NCBI RefSeq assembly: GCF_000344155.1
Contig: NZ_BAOQ01000013.1
Coordinates: 1 to 64,000, forward strand
Direction: 5' to 3'
DNA length: 64,000 nt
Origin: Gordonia paraffinivorans NBRC 108238
Lineage (GTDB): Bacteria > Actinomycetota > Actinomycetes > Mycobacteriales > Mycobacteriaceae
The notes below the pieces were generated by a model. That model searched no databases and was not told the DNA's origin. It saw only the letters and a list, made by a program, of their open reading frames with translations. The stretch's first letter is position 1. Each line of letters opens with the position of its first letter. The position numbers and the translations under genes were made by a program. Positions 35,033 to 44,815 of the stretch are shown here, in pieces.

Positions 35033-36327
35033 TGAGCCACGCCCCCGACCTCCTCCGCATCGCCACCGCGGGCAGCGTCGACGACGGCAAGTCGACCCTC
35101 GTCGGCCGCCTGCTGTACGACACCAAGTCGGTCCTGGCCGACCAGATCGACGCCGTCACGAAGGCGTCGGTCGACCGCGGCCTCGACACCCCCGACCTGT
35201 CGCTACTCGTCGACGGCCTGCGCGCCGAGCGCGAGCAGGGCATCACCATCGACGTGGCGTACCGCTACTTCGCCACGCCCGCACGCTCTTTCGTGCTCGC
35301 CGACACCCCCGGCCACGTGCAGTACACCCGCAACACGGTGTCCGGCGCGTCGACCGCGCAGTTGGTGATCCTGCTCGTCGACGCCCGCAACGGTGTCGTC
35401 GCGCAGACCCGTCGCCACGCCGCGGTCATGGCGCTCCTCGGCGTGCCGCAGCTGGTGCTCGCGGTCAACAAGATCGACCTCGTCGACGACGCGGCGAGCG
35501 TGTTCGCCGAGATCTCGGCCGAATTCGGCGAGCTCACCCGCTCGCTCGGATGGTCGCCCGAGCAGGTCACCTCGATCCCGGTGTCGGCCCTGCACGGCGA
35601 CAACATCGCGAAGCCGTCGGAGAACACGCCGTTCTACGACGGCCCGACCCTCATCGAGCACCTCGAGACGGTTCCCAACCTGACCGAGCGCGCCCCGGTG
35701 GGCCTGCGCTTCCCGGTGCAGTACGTGATCCGTCCGCGCACCCCGGAGTACCCGGACTACCGCGGTTACGCCGGGCAGATCGCGGCCGGCCGCGTCACGG
35801 TCGGCGACGAGATCGTCGTGCTGCCGTCGGGCCAGCGGACCACCGTCAGCGGAATCGACACCGCCGACGGCCCGCTGGAGACCGCGCACACCGGCCGCAG
35901 CGTCACCCTGCTGCTCGCCGACGACGTCGACATCTCGCGCGGTGACCTGATCGCGGCGGTGGCAGACGCCCCCGAGCCGATCCAGCAGTTCACCGCGACC
36001 GTGTGCTGGCTGGCCGAGAAGCCGCTGCGCCCGGGCGCGCGTCTGCTCCTCAAGCACGGCACCAAGACCACGCAGGCCATCGTCGGCGGACTCGACGCCC
36101 TCTTCGACGAGCAGAACCTCGCGCTGGTCGACGCCCCGGAGACGGTGGAGCTCAATCAGATCGTGCGGATCTCGGTGCAGACCGCGGAGCCGATCCCGGC
36201 CGATGACTACCAGGTGAACCGCGAGTCGGGCAGCTTCCTGCTGATCGATCCGGCCGGCGGCAACACACTGGCGGCCGGTCTCGTCGGCGACGCCCTGGCG
36301 CCGCTGCATCTCAAAGAGCTGGTGTGA
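35032..36327 (+). CDS. cysN: sulfate adenylyltransferase subunit 1 (GTPase), without APS kinase domain
   Basis: The GTPase that drives the CysD reaction: Walker A GSVDDGKST, G3 DTPG, G4 NKID, followed by EF-Tu-like beta-barrel domains 2 and 3 to residue 431. In mycobacteria the gene is a cysNC fusion carrying a C-terminal APS kinase; here the protein ends before that domain. This suits flux through APS reductase. Any PAPS needed elsewhere would require a separate cysC. Its stop overlaps the chelatase start. Confidence 0.95.
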   Translation: MSHAPDLLRIATAGSVDDGKSTLVGRLLYDTKSVLADQIDAVTKASVDRGLDTPDLSLLVDGLRAEREQGITIDVAYRYFATPARSFVLADTPGHVQYTRNTVSGASTAQLVILLVDARNGVVAQTRRHAAVMALLGVPQLVLAVNKIDLVDDAASVFAEISAEFGELTRSLGWSPEQVTSIPVSALHGDNIAKPSENTPFYDGPTLIEHLETVPNLTERAPVGLRFPVQYVIRPRTPEYPDYRGYAGQIAAGRVTVGDEIVVLPSGQRTTVSGIDTADGPLETAHTGRSVTLLLADDVDISRGDLIAAVADAPEPIQQFTATVCWLAEKPLRPGARLLLKHGTKTTQAIVGGLDALFDEQNLALVDAPETVELNQIVRISVQTAEPIPADDYQVNRESGSFLLIDPAGGNTLAAGLVGDALAPLHLKELV

Positions 36328-37055
36328 ACCCGACGCTCGTCCTCGCCGCACACGGCAGCCGCGATCCGCGCTTCGGCGTGACCGCGCGCCGTGTGCGCGA
36401 CGCCGTCGCGGCCGCCCTGCCCGAGGTCGAGGTGGTGTTGTCCTACCTCGACCTGAACGAGCCGTTCGTCGGCGACGTCCTCGAACGTGTCGGGGACGCC
36501 GACGCGGACCCGGTCGTCGTCCCGCTGCTGCTGTCGGCGGGGTATCACCACAAGGTCGACCTGCCCGCGATCATCGCCGCGCATCGGCCCTTCGCGCATC
36601 AGACGGAGGTGGTCGGCACCCGGTCGCTGGCGGCGGCACTCGCCGACCGTCTGCACGAGGCGGGTCTCGACGATCGTGACGGTGTGATCCTGGCCGCGGT
36701 CGGGTCGTCGGACGCCGCGGCCGACCTCCACGTCCGACGCCGGGCGATCGAGTTGTCGACGCGACTGCACCGTCCGGTTGAGGTGGTCTTCGCCACGCGG
36801 CTGGGCTCCGATGCCCGCGTTCTCGCCGGGGCGGTGCGCCGGTTGCGCGCTGCCGGCGCCGGGCGGATCGCGCTCAGCCCCTACCTCCTGTCGGCGGGGC
36901 TGCTCGTCGAGCGGGTGGAGACGGCCCTCGACTCGATGGTGGAGGGCACGCTCGTGGCGGGACCGCTCGGCGCGCATCCCGACCTCGTCGACGGCATCTG
37001 CTGCCTCTACCGCACCGCGACCAGGCGGGCGGCGGTCACCACCAGCGGGCGGTGA
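36324..37055 (+). CDS. sirohydrochlorin chelatase-like (CbiX/SirB family) protein
   Basis: This 243-residue protein has two repeats of the short CbiX fold. The N-terminal half carries LAAHGSRDPR with the metal-binding His and GYHHKVDLPA with a second His pair, as in chelatases inserting Fe2+ or Co2+ into sirohydrochlorin. As the last gene of the sulfite reductase operon it most likely makes siroheme for Sir. The GTG overlaps the cysN stop. Confidence 0.88.
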   Translation: MNPTLVLAAHGSRDPRFGVTARRVRDAVAAALPEVEVVLSYLDLNEPFVGDVLERVGDADADPVVVPLLLSAGYHHKVDLPAIIAAHRPFAHQTEVVGTRSLAAALADRLHEAGLDDRDGVILAAVGSSDAAADLHVRRRAIELSTRLHRPVEVVFATRLGSDARVLAGAVRRLRAAGAGRIALSPYLLSAGLLVERVETALDSMVEGTLVAGPLGAHPDLVDGICCLYRTATRRAAVTTSGR

Positions 37056-37061
37056 GAGACC

Positions 37062-37145
37062 TCACATCGTCACGAGCCAGGCGATGACCACGAGGATCAG
37101 CAACGCGAGCAGGGCCACCGTGACCGGCGAGCGCATCAGTTTCAC
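37062..37145 (-). CDS. 27-residue single-span membrane peptide
   Basis: A tiny frame that is almost entirely one membrane helix (VALLALLILVVIAWLV). The GTG at 37145 overlaps the stop of the next gene upstream (GTGA), which argues for translation. It converges on the chelatase gene, with 6 bases between the stops. Function unknown; it may associate with its coupled partner. Confidence 0.45.
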   Translation of the reverse strand: MKLMRSPVTVALLALLILVVIAWLVTM

Positions 37146-37342
37146 AGTCCGGTCCCATCGTCGTCGGCGAAGCGGCGGCGGTCGAGGATGTCGGCCGCGA
37201 GGTCCACGAGGAAGTTGAGCACGTAGGCGATCAGCACGGCCACCGGGATCACCACGACGACCGTCACCAGCAGCTGCGGCACGAAGGACAGGCCGGTCAG
37301 CCACTCCTCCACGCCGTCCCACCAGTTGAAGAACGCCGTCAC
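37142..37342 (-). CDS. small membrane protein, unknown
   Basis: A 66-residue protein beginning MTAFFNWWDGVEEWLTGLSF, then one long hydrophobic helix (about residues 22-45) and a charged C-terminal end. It is divergent from the GH15 gene and coupled to a 27-residue membrane peptide. No family recognised; an amphipathic Trp-rich start suggests it lies at the membrane surface. Confidence 0.65.
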   Translation of the reverse strand: MTAFFNWWDGVEEWLTGLSFVPQLLVTVVVVIPVAVLIAYVLNFLVDLAADILDRRRFADDDGTGL

Positions 37343-37434
37343 GTCATCTCCCCGTCCATCCGATTCGGATCATCCGCGTCTCGGTCCGGTGAACCGAGTG
37401 GCGTCGGACAGCGCCCGTGGCAATGATAGTTGCC

Positions 37435-39456
37435 ATGTCTGCCGCAGATGACTCCACCGTAACGCCCCTGCCGACCGCCGCCGGCCACCGGGCCGACGAC
37501 GCCGACCAGGACGTGCGCCGAGTCACCGATGCCGCGCCGATCCCGCCGACCGCGCCGTCGCATCGCAGCGCCTTCCCTCCCATCGGCGACTACGCGTTCC
37601 TGTCCGACACCGAGACCAACTGCCTCATCGCGCGCAACGGCTCGGTGGAGTGGATGTGTATCCCGCGCCCGGACTCGCCGAGCGTGTTCGGCGCGGTCCT
37701 CGACCGCAGCGCGGGCCATTTCCGGCTGGCACCGTACGGCGTCAACGTCCCGGTCGATCGCCGGTACCTCCCGGGCAGCCTGATGGTCGAGACCACGTGG
37801 CAGACCGACACGGGCTGGATCATCGTGCGCGACGCCCTCGTCATGGGACCGTGGCACGACACCGAGCGCCGCTCGCGCACCCACCGCCGCACCCCCACCG
37901 ACTGGGACGCCGAGCACGTCCTGCTGCGGACGGTTCGCTGCGTGTCGGGAACGGTCGAACTCCACATGAGCTGCGAGCCGGCGTTCGACTACCACCGCGG
38001 CACCACCCGCTGGGAGTACACCGGCCCCGCCTACGGCGAGGCCGTCGCAACCGCCCACGACACCGACGCCGACACCCCCACCCTGAAGCTCACCACCGAC
38101 CTCCGTCTGGGACTCGAGGGCCGCGAGGCCCGCGCACGCACACGCCTCGTCGAGGGCGACAACCGCTTCGTCGCCCTCAGCTGGTCGCGTCATCCGGCGC
38201 CGCAGAACTGGGAGGAGGCCGCCCACAAGATGTGGACCACCAGTGAGGCGTGGCGGCAGTGGATCAACATCGGCTCCTTCCCCGATCACCCGTGGCGCAG
38301 CCACCTGCAGCGGTCGGCGCTGACCCTCAAGGGGCTCACCTACTCCCCGACCGGCGCGCTGCTCGCCGCCGCGACCACCTCCCTGCCGGAAACGCCGCAG
38401 GGAGAGCGCAACTGGGATTACCGGTACGCGTGGGTGCGCGACTCGACCTTCGCGCTCTGGGGTCTCTACACCCTCGGCCTCGACCGCGAGGCCGACGACT
38501 TCTTCTCCTTCATCGCCGACGTCTCGGGCATCAACAACGGGGAACGCCATCCGCTGCAGGTGATGTACGGCGTCGGCGGGGAGCGCACCCTCGAGGAGGA
38601 GGAGCTCACCCACCTGTCCGGATACGGCGGCGCCCGGCCGGTCCGCATCGGCAACGGCGCGTACAACCAACGGCAGCACGACATCTGGGGCACGATGCTG
38701 GATTCGGTGTACCTCCACATCAAGTCCCACGAGGCCGTCTCCGAGACGCTCTGGCCGGTACTCAAGGCCCAGGTCGAGGAGGCCATCGAACACTGGCGCG
38801 AACCCGACCGCGGCATCTGGGAGGTCCGCGGCGAGCCGCAGCACTTCACCTCGTCGAAGGTGATGTGCTGGGTGGCGCTCGACCGCGGTGCGCGGCTGGC
38901 CATGATGCACGGCGAGGCCAAGCACGCCCGGGAGTGGTCGGCGATCGCCGACGAGATCAAGGCCGACGTCCTCGCCCACGGCGTCAACGACCGCGGCGTG
39001 TTCACCCAGCGCTACGGCGACGACGCGCTGGACGCCTCACTGCTGCTGGTGCCGCTGCTGCGGTTCCTGCCGCCGGACGATCATCGCGTCCGCGCAACGG
39101 TTCTCGCGATCGCCGACGAGCTCACCGAGAACGGCCTGGTGCTGCGCTACCGGGTCGAAGAGACCGACGACGGCCTCACCGGCGAGGAGGGCACGTTCAC
39201 CATCTGCTCGTTCTGGCTGGTGTCGGCGCTGGTGGAGATCGGTGAGCTGCCGCGCGCCAAGGCGCTGTGCGAGCGCCTGCTGTCCTACTCGAGTCCGCTC
39301 AAGCTCTACGCGGAGGAGATCGACGCCAAGACCGGCCAGCACCTGGGCAACTTCCCGCAGGCGTTCACCCACCTGGCGCTGATCAACGCGGTCATGCACG
39401 TCATCCGCGCCGAGGAGGCCGAGCACCAGGCGACGTTCCAGCCGGCCAATCACTGA
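37435..39456 (+). CDS. GH15 family trehalase/glucoamylase-like hydrolase
   Basis: The 673-residue protein has the bacterial GH15 layout: an N-terminal beta-sandwich domain (IGDYAFLSDTETNCLI, then WMCIPRPDSPSVFG) and an (alpha/alpha)6 barrel with GERNWDYRYAWVRDSTFAL and the catalytic-acid regions near EPDRGIWEVRGEPQHFT and GLTGEEGTFTICSFW. Mycobacterial relatives in the same position (Rv2402) are trehalases. A GTG at 37417 is an alternative start. It probably recycles trehalose in the cytoplasm, as no signal peptide is seen. Confidence 0.93.
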   Translation: MSAADDSTVTPLPTAAGHRADDADQDVRRVTDAAPIPPTAPSHRSAFPPIGDYAFLSDTETNCLIARNGSVEWMCIPRPDSPSVFGAVLDRSAGHFRLAPYGVNVPVDRRYLPGSLMVETTWQTDTGWIIVRDALVMGPWHDTERRSRTHRRTPTDWDAEHVLLRTVRCVSGTVELHMSCEPAFDYHRGTTRWEYTGPAYGEAVATAHDTDADTPTLKLTTDLRLGLEGREARARTRLVEGDNRFVALSWSRHPAPQNWEEAAHKMWTTSEAWRQWINIGSFPDHPWRSHLQRSALTLKGLTYSPTGALLAAATTSLPETPQGERNWDYRYAWVRDSTFALWGLYTLGLDREADDFFSFIADVSGINNGERHPLQVMYGVGGERTLEEEELTHLSGYGGARPVRIGNGAYNQRQHDIWGTMLDSVYLHIKSHEAVSETLWPVLKAQVEEAIEHWREPDRGIWEVRGEPQHFTSSKVMCWVALDRGARLAMMHGEAKHAREWSAIADEIKADVLAHGVNDRGVFTQRYGDDALDASLLLVPLLRFLPPDDHRVRATVLAIADELTENGLVLRYRVEETDDGLTGEEGTFTICSFWLVSALVEIGELPRAKALCERLLSYSSPLKLYAEEIDAKTGQHLGNFPQAFTHLALINAVMHVIRAEEAEHQATFQPANH

Positions 39457-39470
39457 CCGGCGGGCAACCT

Positions 39471-39497
39471 GGACCGACGGAATCCGGTTCTCGGTCC
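39471..39497. terminator. hairpin between converging GH15 and cysA genes
   Basis: GGACCGA (39471-39477) pairs with TCGGTCC (39491-39497) around 13 bases, in the 57-base gap between two converging genes, so it can act on both strands. No U-run follows. Confidence 0.45.
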
Positions 39498-39513
39498 GGC
39501 GGAACGCCGGTGC

Positions 39514-40509
39514 TCAGACCCCGTCGAGCGCGGCGACCTTGGTGGCCCGCGCGTACACGGTCTCGCCGGGCTGAAGGTTCAGCGCGTTCTGGTCGCCGCG
39601 GGTGATCTGCGCGGCGAACTCCTCGCCGGTCGACGCCGAGACGAGTTCGACGCGGGTCTCGAAGCCGAGGTTGACCACGCGCTGCACGGTGGCGCGGATG
39701 ATGCCCACGTCGAGGTTCGGATCGGTGGTCGGCGACGCCATCTCCGGGGTGCGTCCGATCCGGATGTCGTGAGGGCGCACCAGTTCTCCGTTGAGGCGCA
39801 CCGTGGAGCCCAGGAACGACGCCACGAACTCGTTGGCGGGACGGTCGTAGAGGTCGTCGGGGGTGCCGACCTGCTCGATGCGTCCCTTGTTCAACACGGC
39901 GATCCGGTCGCTGACGTCGAGCGCCTCCTGCTGGTCGTGGGTGACCAGCACCGTGGTGACGTGCACCTCGTCGTGCAGGCGACGCAGCCACCGCCGCAGG
40001 TCGTCGCGCACCTTCGCGTCGAGCGCGCCGAACGGCTCGTCGAGCAGGAGCACCTTCGGGTCGACGGCGAGTGCGCGCGCAAGCGCCATGCGCTGGCGTT
40101 GCCCGCCGGACAGCTGCGCCGGGAACCGCTTCTGGAAGACGGTCAGGCCGACCACCTCGAGCAGCTGGTCGACCTTGGCGTCGACCTCCTTCTTGGGCCG
40201 CTTGCGGATCTTGAGCCCGAAGGCGATGTTCTCGCGCACGGTCAGGTGCTTGAACGCGGCGTAGTGCTGGAACACGAAGCCGATGTCGCGCTTCTGCGGC
40301 GACTTCTTCGACACGTCGGTGTCGTTGATGATCACGGTGCCCGAGTCGAGGGTGTCGAGTCCGGCGATCGCGCGCAGCAGCGTCGACTTGCCCGAACCCG
40401 ACGGGCCCAGCAGGGAGGTCAGCTGACCGTCCGGGATGTCGATGGAGACGTCGTCGAGAGCGGCGAAGTCGCCGTAGCGTTTGTTGGCGCCGATGACCTT
40501 GATGGACAT
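39514..40509 (-). CDS. cysA: sulfate/thiosulfate ABC transporter ATP-binding protein
   Basis: The ATPase of the sulfate importer: Walker [11 protein letters not shown]-loop FVFQHYAAF, signature [15 protein letters not shown], Walker [13 protein letters not shown], and switch His in [10 protein letters not shown]. The C-terminal 100 residues are a regulatory TOBE-like domain. It is 331 residues from the ATG at 40509, one base after the cysW stop. Last gene of the subI-cysT-cysW-cysA operon. Confidence 0.95.
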   Translation of the reverse strand: MSIKVIGANKRYGDFAALDDVSIDIPDGQLTSLLGPSGSGKSTLLRAIAGLDTLDSGTVIINDTDVSKKSPQKRDIGFVFQHYAAFKHLTVRENIAFGLKIRKRPKKEVDAKVDQLLEVVGLTVFQKRFPAQLSGGQRQRMALARALAVDPKVLLLDEPFGALDAKVRDDLRRWLRRLHDEVHVTTVLVTHDQQEALDVSDRIAVLNKGRIEQVGTPDDLYDRPANEFVASFLGSTVRLNGELVRPHDIRIGRTPEMASPTTDPNLDVGIIRATVQRVVNLGFETRVELVSASTGEEFAAQITRGDQNALNLQPGETVYARATKVAALDGV

Positions 40510-40510
40510 G

Positions 40511-41449
40511 TCACTCGCCTTCCGTGGGATGGGCATGAGAGTGGACGATCTGCTTGGCGTCGACGGATTCCGGTCCGTGCGGCGGGGTGAGTTCGGGTTC
40601 GACGATCTCGACCTCGCCCGAGGTGGACTCGCTCGCCTCGGCCAGGCGTGACTTGGCGCGGCGCTCGATGAGCGACATCGCGACCAGCACGAGGATCGCG
40701 ACGAACATCAGCAGCGTCGCGGCCGCATAGGCGCCGAACTCGTTGTAGTCGTCGGTGTAACGCGAGTTGACCAACAGGGTGAGGGTCTGCGAGACGCCCG
40801 GGAAGTTCGACGACACCATGGTCACCGCGCCGTACTCGCCGAGCGCGCGGGCGACGGTCAGCACGATGCCGTAGGTGAGGCCCCAGCGGATCGCCGGCAG
40901 CGTGACGCGCCAGAACACCTGCCACGAACTGGCGCCCAGGGTGGCGGCGGCCTCCTCCTGCTCGGTGCCGATCTCGCGGAGGACGGGCTCGACCTCGCGG
41001 GCGACGAACGGCAACGTGACGAACAGCGTGGCGAGCACCAGACCGGGGAACCCGAAGATGATCCGGAACCCGAGACTCTCGATGCCGCCGAACCAGCCGC
41101 CGTAGCCCCACAGCAGGATCAGGGCGACGCCGGCGACCACGGGCGACACCGCGAACGGCAGGTCGACGACCGCCTGCAACAGCCCCTTGCCCGGAAAACG
41201 CCCGCGCGCCAGGGCAAGTGCCGTGATGACGCCGAAGATGACGTTGAGCGGCACGACGATCACGACGATCAGCAGGCTCAGCTGCAGTGCCGAGATCGCC
41301 GCGGGCGTGGTGATCCACTCCCAGAACTGGACGATGCCGTGTTCGAAGGAGCGGTAGAAGATCGTGCCCACGGGGACGATCAGCAGGACGAACAGGTAGA
41401 CGAGGGCGACGGTCCGCAGCCCGTAGCGGGTGAGTCGGGAGACCTTCAT
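40511..41449 (-). CDS. cysW: sulfate ABC transporter permease CysW
   Basis: Six membrane spans with the permease EAA-type loop ([22 protein letters not shown]) that docks on CysA. The 312-residue protein has an extra 45-residue hydrophilic C-terminus (after [12 protein letters not shown]). The start ATG at 41449 overlaps the cysT stop. It forms the channel with CysT. Confidence 0.94.
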   Translation of the reverse strand: MKVSRLTRYGLRTVALVYLFVLLIVPVGTIFYRSFEHGIVQFWEWITTPAAISALQLSLLIVVIVVPLNVIFGVITALALARGRFPGKGLLQAVVDLPFAVSPVVAGVALILLWGYGGWFGGIESLGFRIIFGFPGLVLATLFVTLPFVAREVEPVLREIGTEQEEAAATLGASSWQVFWRVTLPAIRWGLTYGIVLTVARALGEYGAVTMVSSNFPGVSQTLTLLVNSRYTDDYNEFGAYAAATLLMFVAILVLVAMSLIERRAKSRLAEASESTSGEVEIVEPELTPPHGPESVDAKQIVHSHAHPTEGE

Positions 41450-42336
41450 CGATCCGCGTCCTCCCGCTTGGACTGCCACCGGCCGACGATGCGCAGGATG
41501 AGCAGCGTCACGAAGGCGATCAACAGCAGCACCACCGAGATCGCGGCGGCGTTGACCGGCGCGTCGATCTCGATCTGCTGCTGGATGTACTGCGACGCCA
41601 CCTGTGTGTCACCCGGGATGTTGCCGCCGATGAGCACCACCGAGCCGAACTCGCCGATGGCGCGGGTGAACGCGAGGCCCGCACCGGTCAGGATCGCCGG
41701 CAGCAGCGCGGGCAGGATGATCCGGCGGAAGATCGTGAGGTTGTTGGCGCCGAGCACCGCCGCGGCCTCCTCCACGTCGACGTCGAGCTCGAGGAGCACC
41801 GGCTGCACCTGCCGCACCACGAACGGGAGCGTGACGAAGGTCAGTGCGATCACCAGCGCGGGCTTGGTCGCGTTGAGGTGGATGTCGACCGGGCTGTTCG
41901 GGCCGTACAGCGACAGCAGCACGAGGCTCGCGACGATCGTGGGCAGTGCGAACGGCAGGTCGATGATGGCGTTGACGAACCCCTTGCCGGGGAAGTCGTC
42001 ACGGACCAGGACCCACGCGATCAGCGTGCCGAAGACGACGTTGATGAGCGCCGCGATCACCGAGACGAGGACGGTGATCCACAGTGCGTCGACGGCGGCG
42101 GGCGCGGTCACCGCGTCCCAGAAGCCGCTCCAGCCGTCCTCGAAGGACTGCACCGTGATCGCGGCGAGCGGCAGCAGCACGATGACGCTCAGCCACAGCC
42201 AGGCGACGCCGACGGTCATCGGGCTCACCCCGGCGAAGGTCCGCGAGCGCCCCAGGAACCCGCCGGGCGGTCGCGAGCCGGACACGGCCTGCGGATCGTC
42301 CGGGGCCGGTGCGTCGACCGAGTCCACCGTCGTCAC
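41446..42336 (-). CDS. cysT: sulfate ABC transporter permease CysT
   Basis: Partner permease of CysW, 296 residues, six spans, with the EAA-type loop EEAAAVLGANNLTIFRRIILPA. A 35-residue hydrophilic N-terminus precedes the first span. The GTG start overlaps the subI stop (GTGA), and its own stop overlaps cysW. Confidence 0.94.
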   Translation of the reverse strand: MTTVDSVDAPAPDDPQAVSGSRPPGGFLGRSRTFAGVSPMTVGVAWLWLSVIVLLPLAAITVQSFEDGWSGFWDAVTAPAAVDALWITVLVSVIAALINVVFGTLIAWVLVRDDFPGKGFVNAIIDLPFALPTIVASLVLLSLYGPNSPVDIHLNATKPALVIALTFVTLPFVVRQVQPVLLELDVDVEEAAAVLGANNLTIFRRIILPALLPAILTGAGLAFTRAIGEFGSVVLIGGNIPGDTQVASQYIQQQIEIDAPVNAAAISVVLLLIAFVTLLILRIVGRWQSKREDADR

Positions 42337-43448
42337 TGCTTACCCCCTGAGTCGTAGATCTTGGTGATGGCGCCCTTCTTGCCGAACAGCACCTCGTCGA
42401 CGGCCTTCCATCCGGTCAGGTTCTTGCCGTCGTTCTCCTCGGCGGTGCCCTCGCCGAGGATCTTCCCGATCTCGGCGATCGTCCACAGCTTCGCGATGTC
42501 GCCCGGGAAGAGGTCCCTGGTCTCCTCGATGACCACGGGGTCGACGGGGCGGAATCCCGTTGCCGCCCAGATCCGCTGCGCTTCCGGGGTGAACAGGAAG
42601 TCCACGAAGGACCGGGCGGCCGGGAGATCCTTGGTGGTGTTCACCACCGCGACCGGGTTCTCGATCTTGAAGGTCTGCGGCGGAATCACATACTCGACCT
42701 GGCTGTTCGGGTTCTTGCCCGCGTTGGCCTTGTCGAGCATGATCGCCTCGTTCTCGTAGCTGATCAGCACGTCGCCCTGTCCCTGTTCGAAGGCCGTGGT
42801 CGCCTCGCGACCCGACTTCGGGACCACCTTCACGTGATCGCGGATGAGCTCGGCGACGTAGTCGAGGCCGGCCTGCAGGTTCCGGCCGCCGTCGCTGACC
42901 GCCGAGAACGGCGCGAGCAGGTTCCACTTGGCCGAGCCGGAGCTGCCCGGGTTCGGGGTGACCACCTGGACGCCGGGCTTGAGCAGGTCGTCCCAGTCGC
43001 GGATGTTCTTCGGGTTGCCCTTGCGGACCACCAGCGCGACGACCGAACCGAACGGCGTGCTGTTGTTGGGGGCCTGCTCTTTCCAGTCCTCGTCGACGAG
43101 GCCGGCCTTCACGAGCCGCGTGATGTCGGGCTCGACGGAGAAGTTCACGACATCGGCGGGGACGCGGCGGGCCACCTTGCGGGACTGGTCGCCGGACGCG
43201 CCGTACGACGCGGAGAATCCGACGCCCTCGCCCTCGGGGGTCGCGCGGAAGGCCGGGATGATCTCGTCGAACCCGATCTTCGGGACGGCGTAGGCGACGA
43301 GGTCGAGGTGACGGTCTCCGCTGGAGATGTCCACCCCGCCGGGTTCGTCGGTCGATCCGCCGCCACATCCGGAGACGAGCACCATCGCCAGTGCCAACAG
43401 ACTCACCAGCACGCCAGTGCCGCGTCGTTTGACGGAGCCAGCGCTCAC
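42333..43448 (-). CDS. subI: sulfate-binding lipoprotein
   Basis: The solute-binding protein of the sulfate importer. It has a signal peptide with lipobox LVSGC (lipid Cys28), then the sulfate-binding fold with DVVNFSVEPDITRLV, GNPKNIRDWDDL, TPNPGSSGSAKWNLLA and ISYENEAI. The 371-residue length is a little longer than the E. coli periplasmic protein because of the anchor. First gene of the operon, so the promoter should lie just right of 43448. Confidence 0.94.
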   Translation of the reverse strand: MSAGSVKRRGTGVLVSLLALAMVLVSGCGGGSTDEPGGVDISSGDRHLDLVAYAVPKIGFDEIIPAFRATPEGEGVGFSASYGASGDQSRKVARRVPADVVNFSVEPDITRLVKAGLVDEDWKEQAPNNSTPFGSVVALVVRKGNPKNIRDWDDLLKPGVQVVTPNPGSSGSAKWNLLAPFSAVSDGGRNLQAGLDYVAELIRDHVKVVPKSGREATTAFEQGQGDVLISYENEAIMLDKANAGKNPNSQVEYVIPPQTFKIENPVAVVNTTKDLPAARSFVDFLFTPEAQRIWAATGFRPVDPVVIEETRDLFPGDIAKLWTIAEIGKILGEGTAEENDGKNLTGWKAVDEVLFGKKGAITKIYDSGGKQ

Positions 43449-43909
43449 GGATTCCTCCAGGACTCTCTTCGCAGGGCCGGTCGCGACAACGCTGTGACCG
43501 GCGAGGACCGGTTTACGCTAGCAACCTGCAAGCGGCTCTGGCAGGGGGCGAAGTCGCGCCCGCAGCCGGTTCGCACCGCTGCGCGCGCGGACCGCGGTCC
43601 GGTGGGCGCCTCTCCGGTCGGGAGGGTGCGGGCATCGGTTGCCCGCCGACGCAATCGGCCCACGCGGAGCGAAATCGTCGTCTACGATCCGCCGCAGCCC
43701 ACCGATGGATCGGGCAGGCCTGTGGCCAGCGAGAACGCCCGGTCACCGCACCGGACGCCCAGACCCGCCGACCCGGGACCGGACCGCGCGAGCGGGCCTC
43801 CGGCCCCGTTCCCCCGCTCCGCTCCGCGATGCGTCGAGACGACCCGAGAATCCTCTTCCGAAACCGTGCAACGGTTGAAATCAGCCGGATTCAAACCCCG
43901 CCGGAGGGC
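43449..43909. other. intergenic region upstream of subI
   Basis: No gene is supported on either strand; the open frames here are short and Arg/Pro-rich. The right part near subI should contain its promoter. A 14-bp palindrome CGGACCGCGGTCCG lies at 43588-43601. Base composition becomes slightly more AT-rich near 43500-43530 and at 43850-43890. Confidence 0.5.
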
Positions 43910-44812
43910 CTAGTCGAGCCGCCACTCCTCGTAGGCGCGGGGGTCGCCGACCGGCTCGATGTGGGTGGTGATGCTCAGGTCCGCGACCGCGTCGTGCAAC
44001 TCGCCCTCGACCTCCTCGGCGAGGTCGTGCGCCCGCTGCACCGACCAGTCCCCCGGGACGAGCATGTGCAACTGGACGAACCGCTGATGCCCGGCCTCGC
44101 GGGTTCGGATGTCGTGGAAGACGATGCCGTCGGCCCGGTGACGATCGAGCACCGCCTCGATCGCCTCCAACTGCTCGTCGGGCAGGGCCGAATCCATGAG
44201 GCCGGCTCCCGACCGCTTCACGAGCCCGAAACCCACGACCATGATGTTGACGGCAACCGCGATGGCGATGATCGGGTCGAGGGGAAGCCAGCCGGTCCAC
44301 GCAACCAGGAACACCGCGATGACGACGCCGATCGTCGTGGCGACGTCGGTCATCAGGTGCTTGCCGTCGGCCTCGAGCGTGAGAGACCGATGCCGGCGGC
44401 CGACGGCGATGAGGAACAGGCCGACGGCGCCGTTGAGGACGGTCGCCGCGATCGAGATCCCGAGACCGAGTCCGACGGACTCGAGTTCGCGAGGATGCAG
44501 CAACCGGTCGACGGCCGAGACGACGATGATGACGGCCGCGACGACGATCAGCACGCCCTCGAACACCGCGGAGAAGTACTCGGCCTTGGTGTGCCCGAAG
44601 TTGTGTCCGCTGTCGGGCGGTTTCGCCGCCACCCGCAGCGCCACGAAGGCGGCGACCGCGGCGACGACGTTGACGATGGACTCCAGTGCGTCGGAGAGCA
44701 GGCCGACCGATCCGGTCACCCACCACGCGACGACTTTGAGCGCGAAGACCGCGACGGCGGTCACGATGCTGAGCAGCGCGAAGCGCGTCAGATCCCTGGG
44801 TTCGGCCTTCAC
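43910..44812 (-). CDS. cation diffusion facilitator (CDF) efflux protein
   Basis: The 300-residue protein has six membrane spans and a C-terminal cytoplasmic metal-binding domain. Metal-site motifs are LSDALES in span 2 and HLMTDVATT in span 5, as in Zn/Fe/Mn-exporting CDF proteins. The His-rich region (SGHNFGHTKAEYF) between spans 2 and 3 fits zinc handling. C-terminal HQRFVQLHMLVPGD contains conserved His. It is 3 bases from the M3 peptidase gene and probably co-transcribed. Confidence 0.92.
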   Translation of the reverse strand: MKAEPRDLTRFALLSIVTAVAVFALKVVAWWVTGSVGLLSDALESIVNVVAAVAAFVALRVAAKPPDSGHNFGHTKAEYFSAVFEGVLIVVAAVIIVVSAVDRLLHPRELESVGLGLGISIAATVLNGAVGLFLIAVGRRHRSLTLEADGKHLMTDVATTIGVVIAVFLVAWTGWLPLDPIIAIAVAVNIMVVGFGLVKRSGAGLMDSALPDEQLEAIEAVLDRHRADGIVFHDIRTREAGHQRFVQLHMLVPGDWSVQRAHDLAEEVEGELHDAVADLSITTHIEPVGDPRAYEEWRLD

Positions 44813-44815
44813 GTC

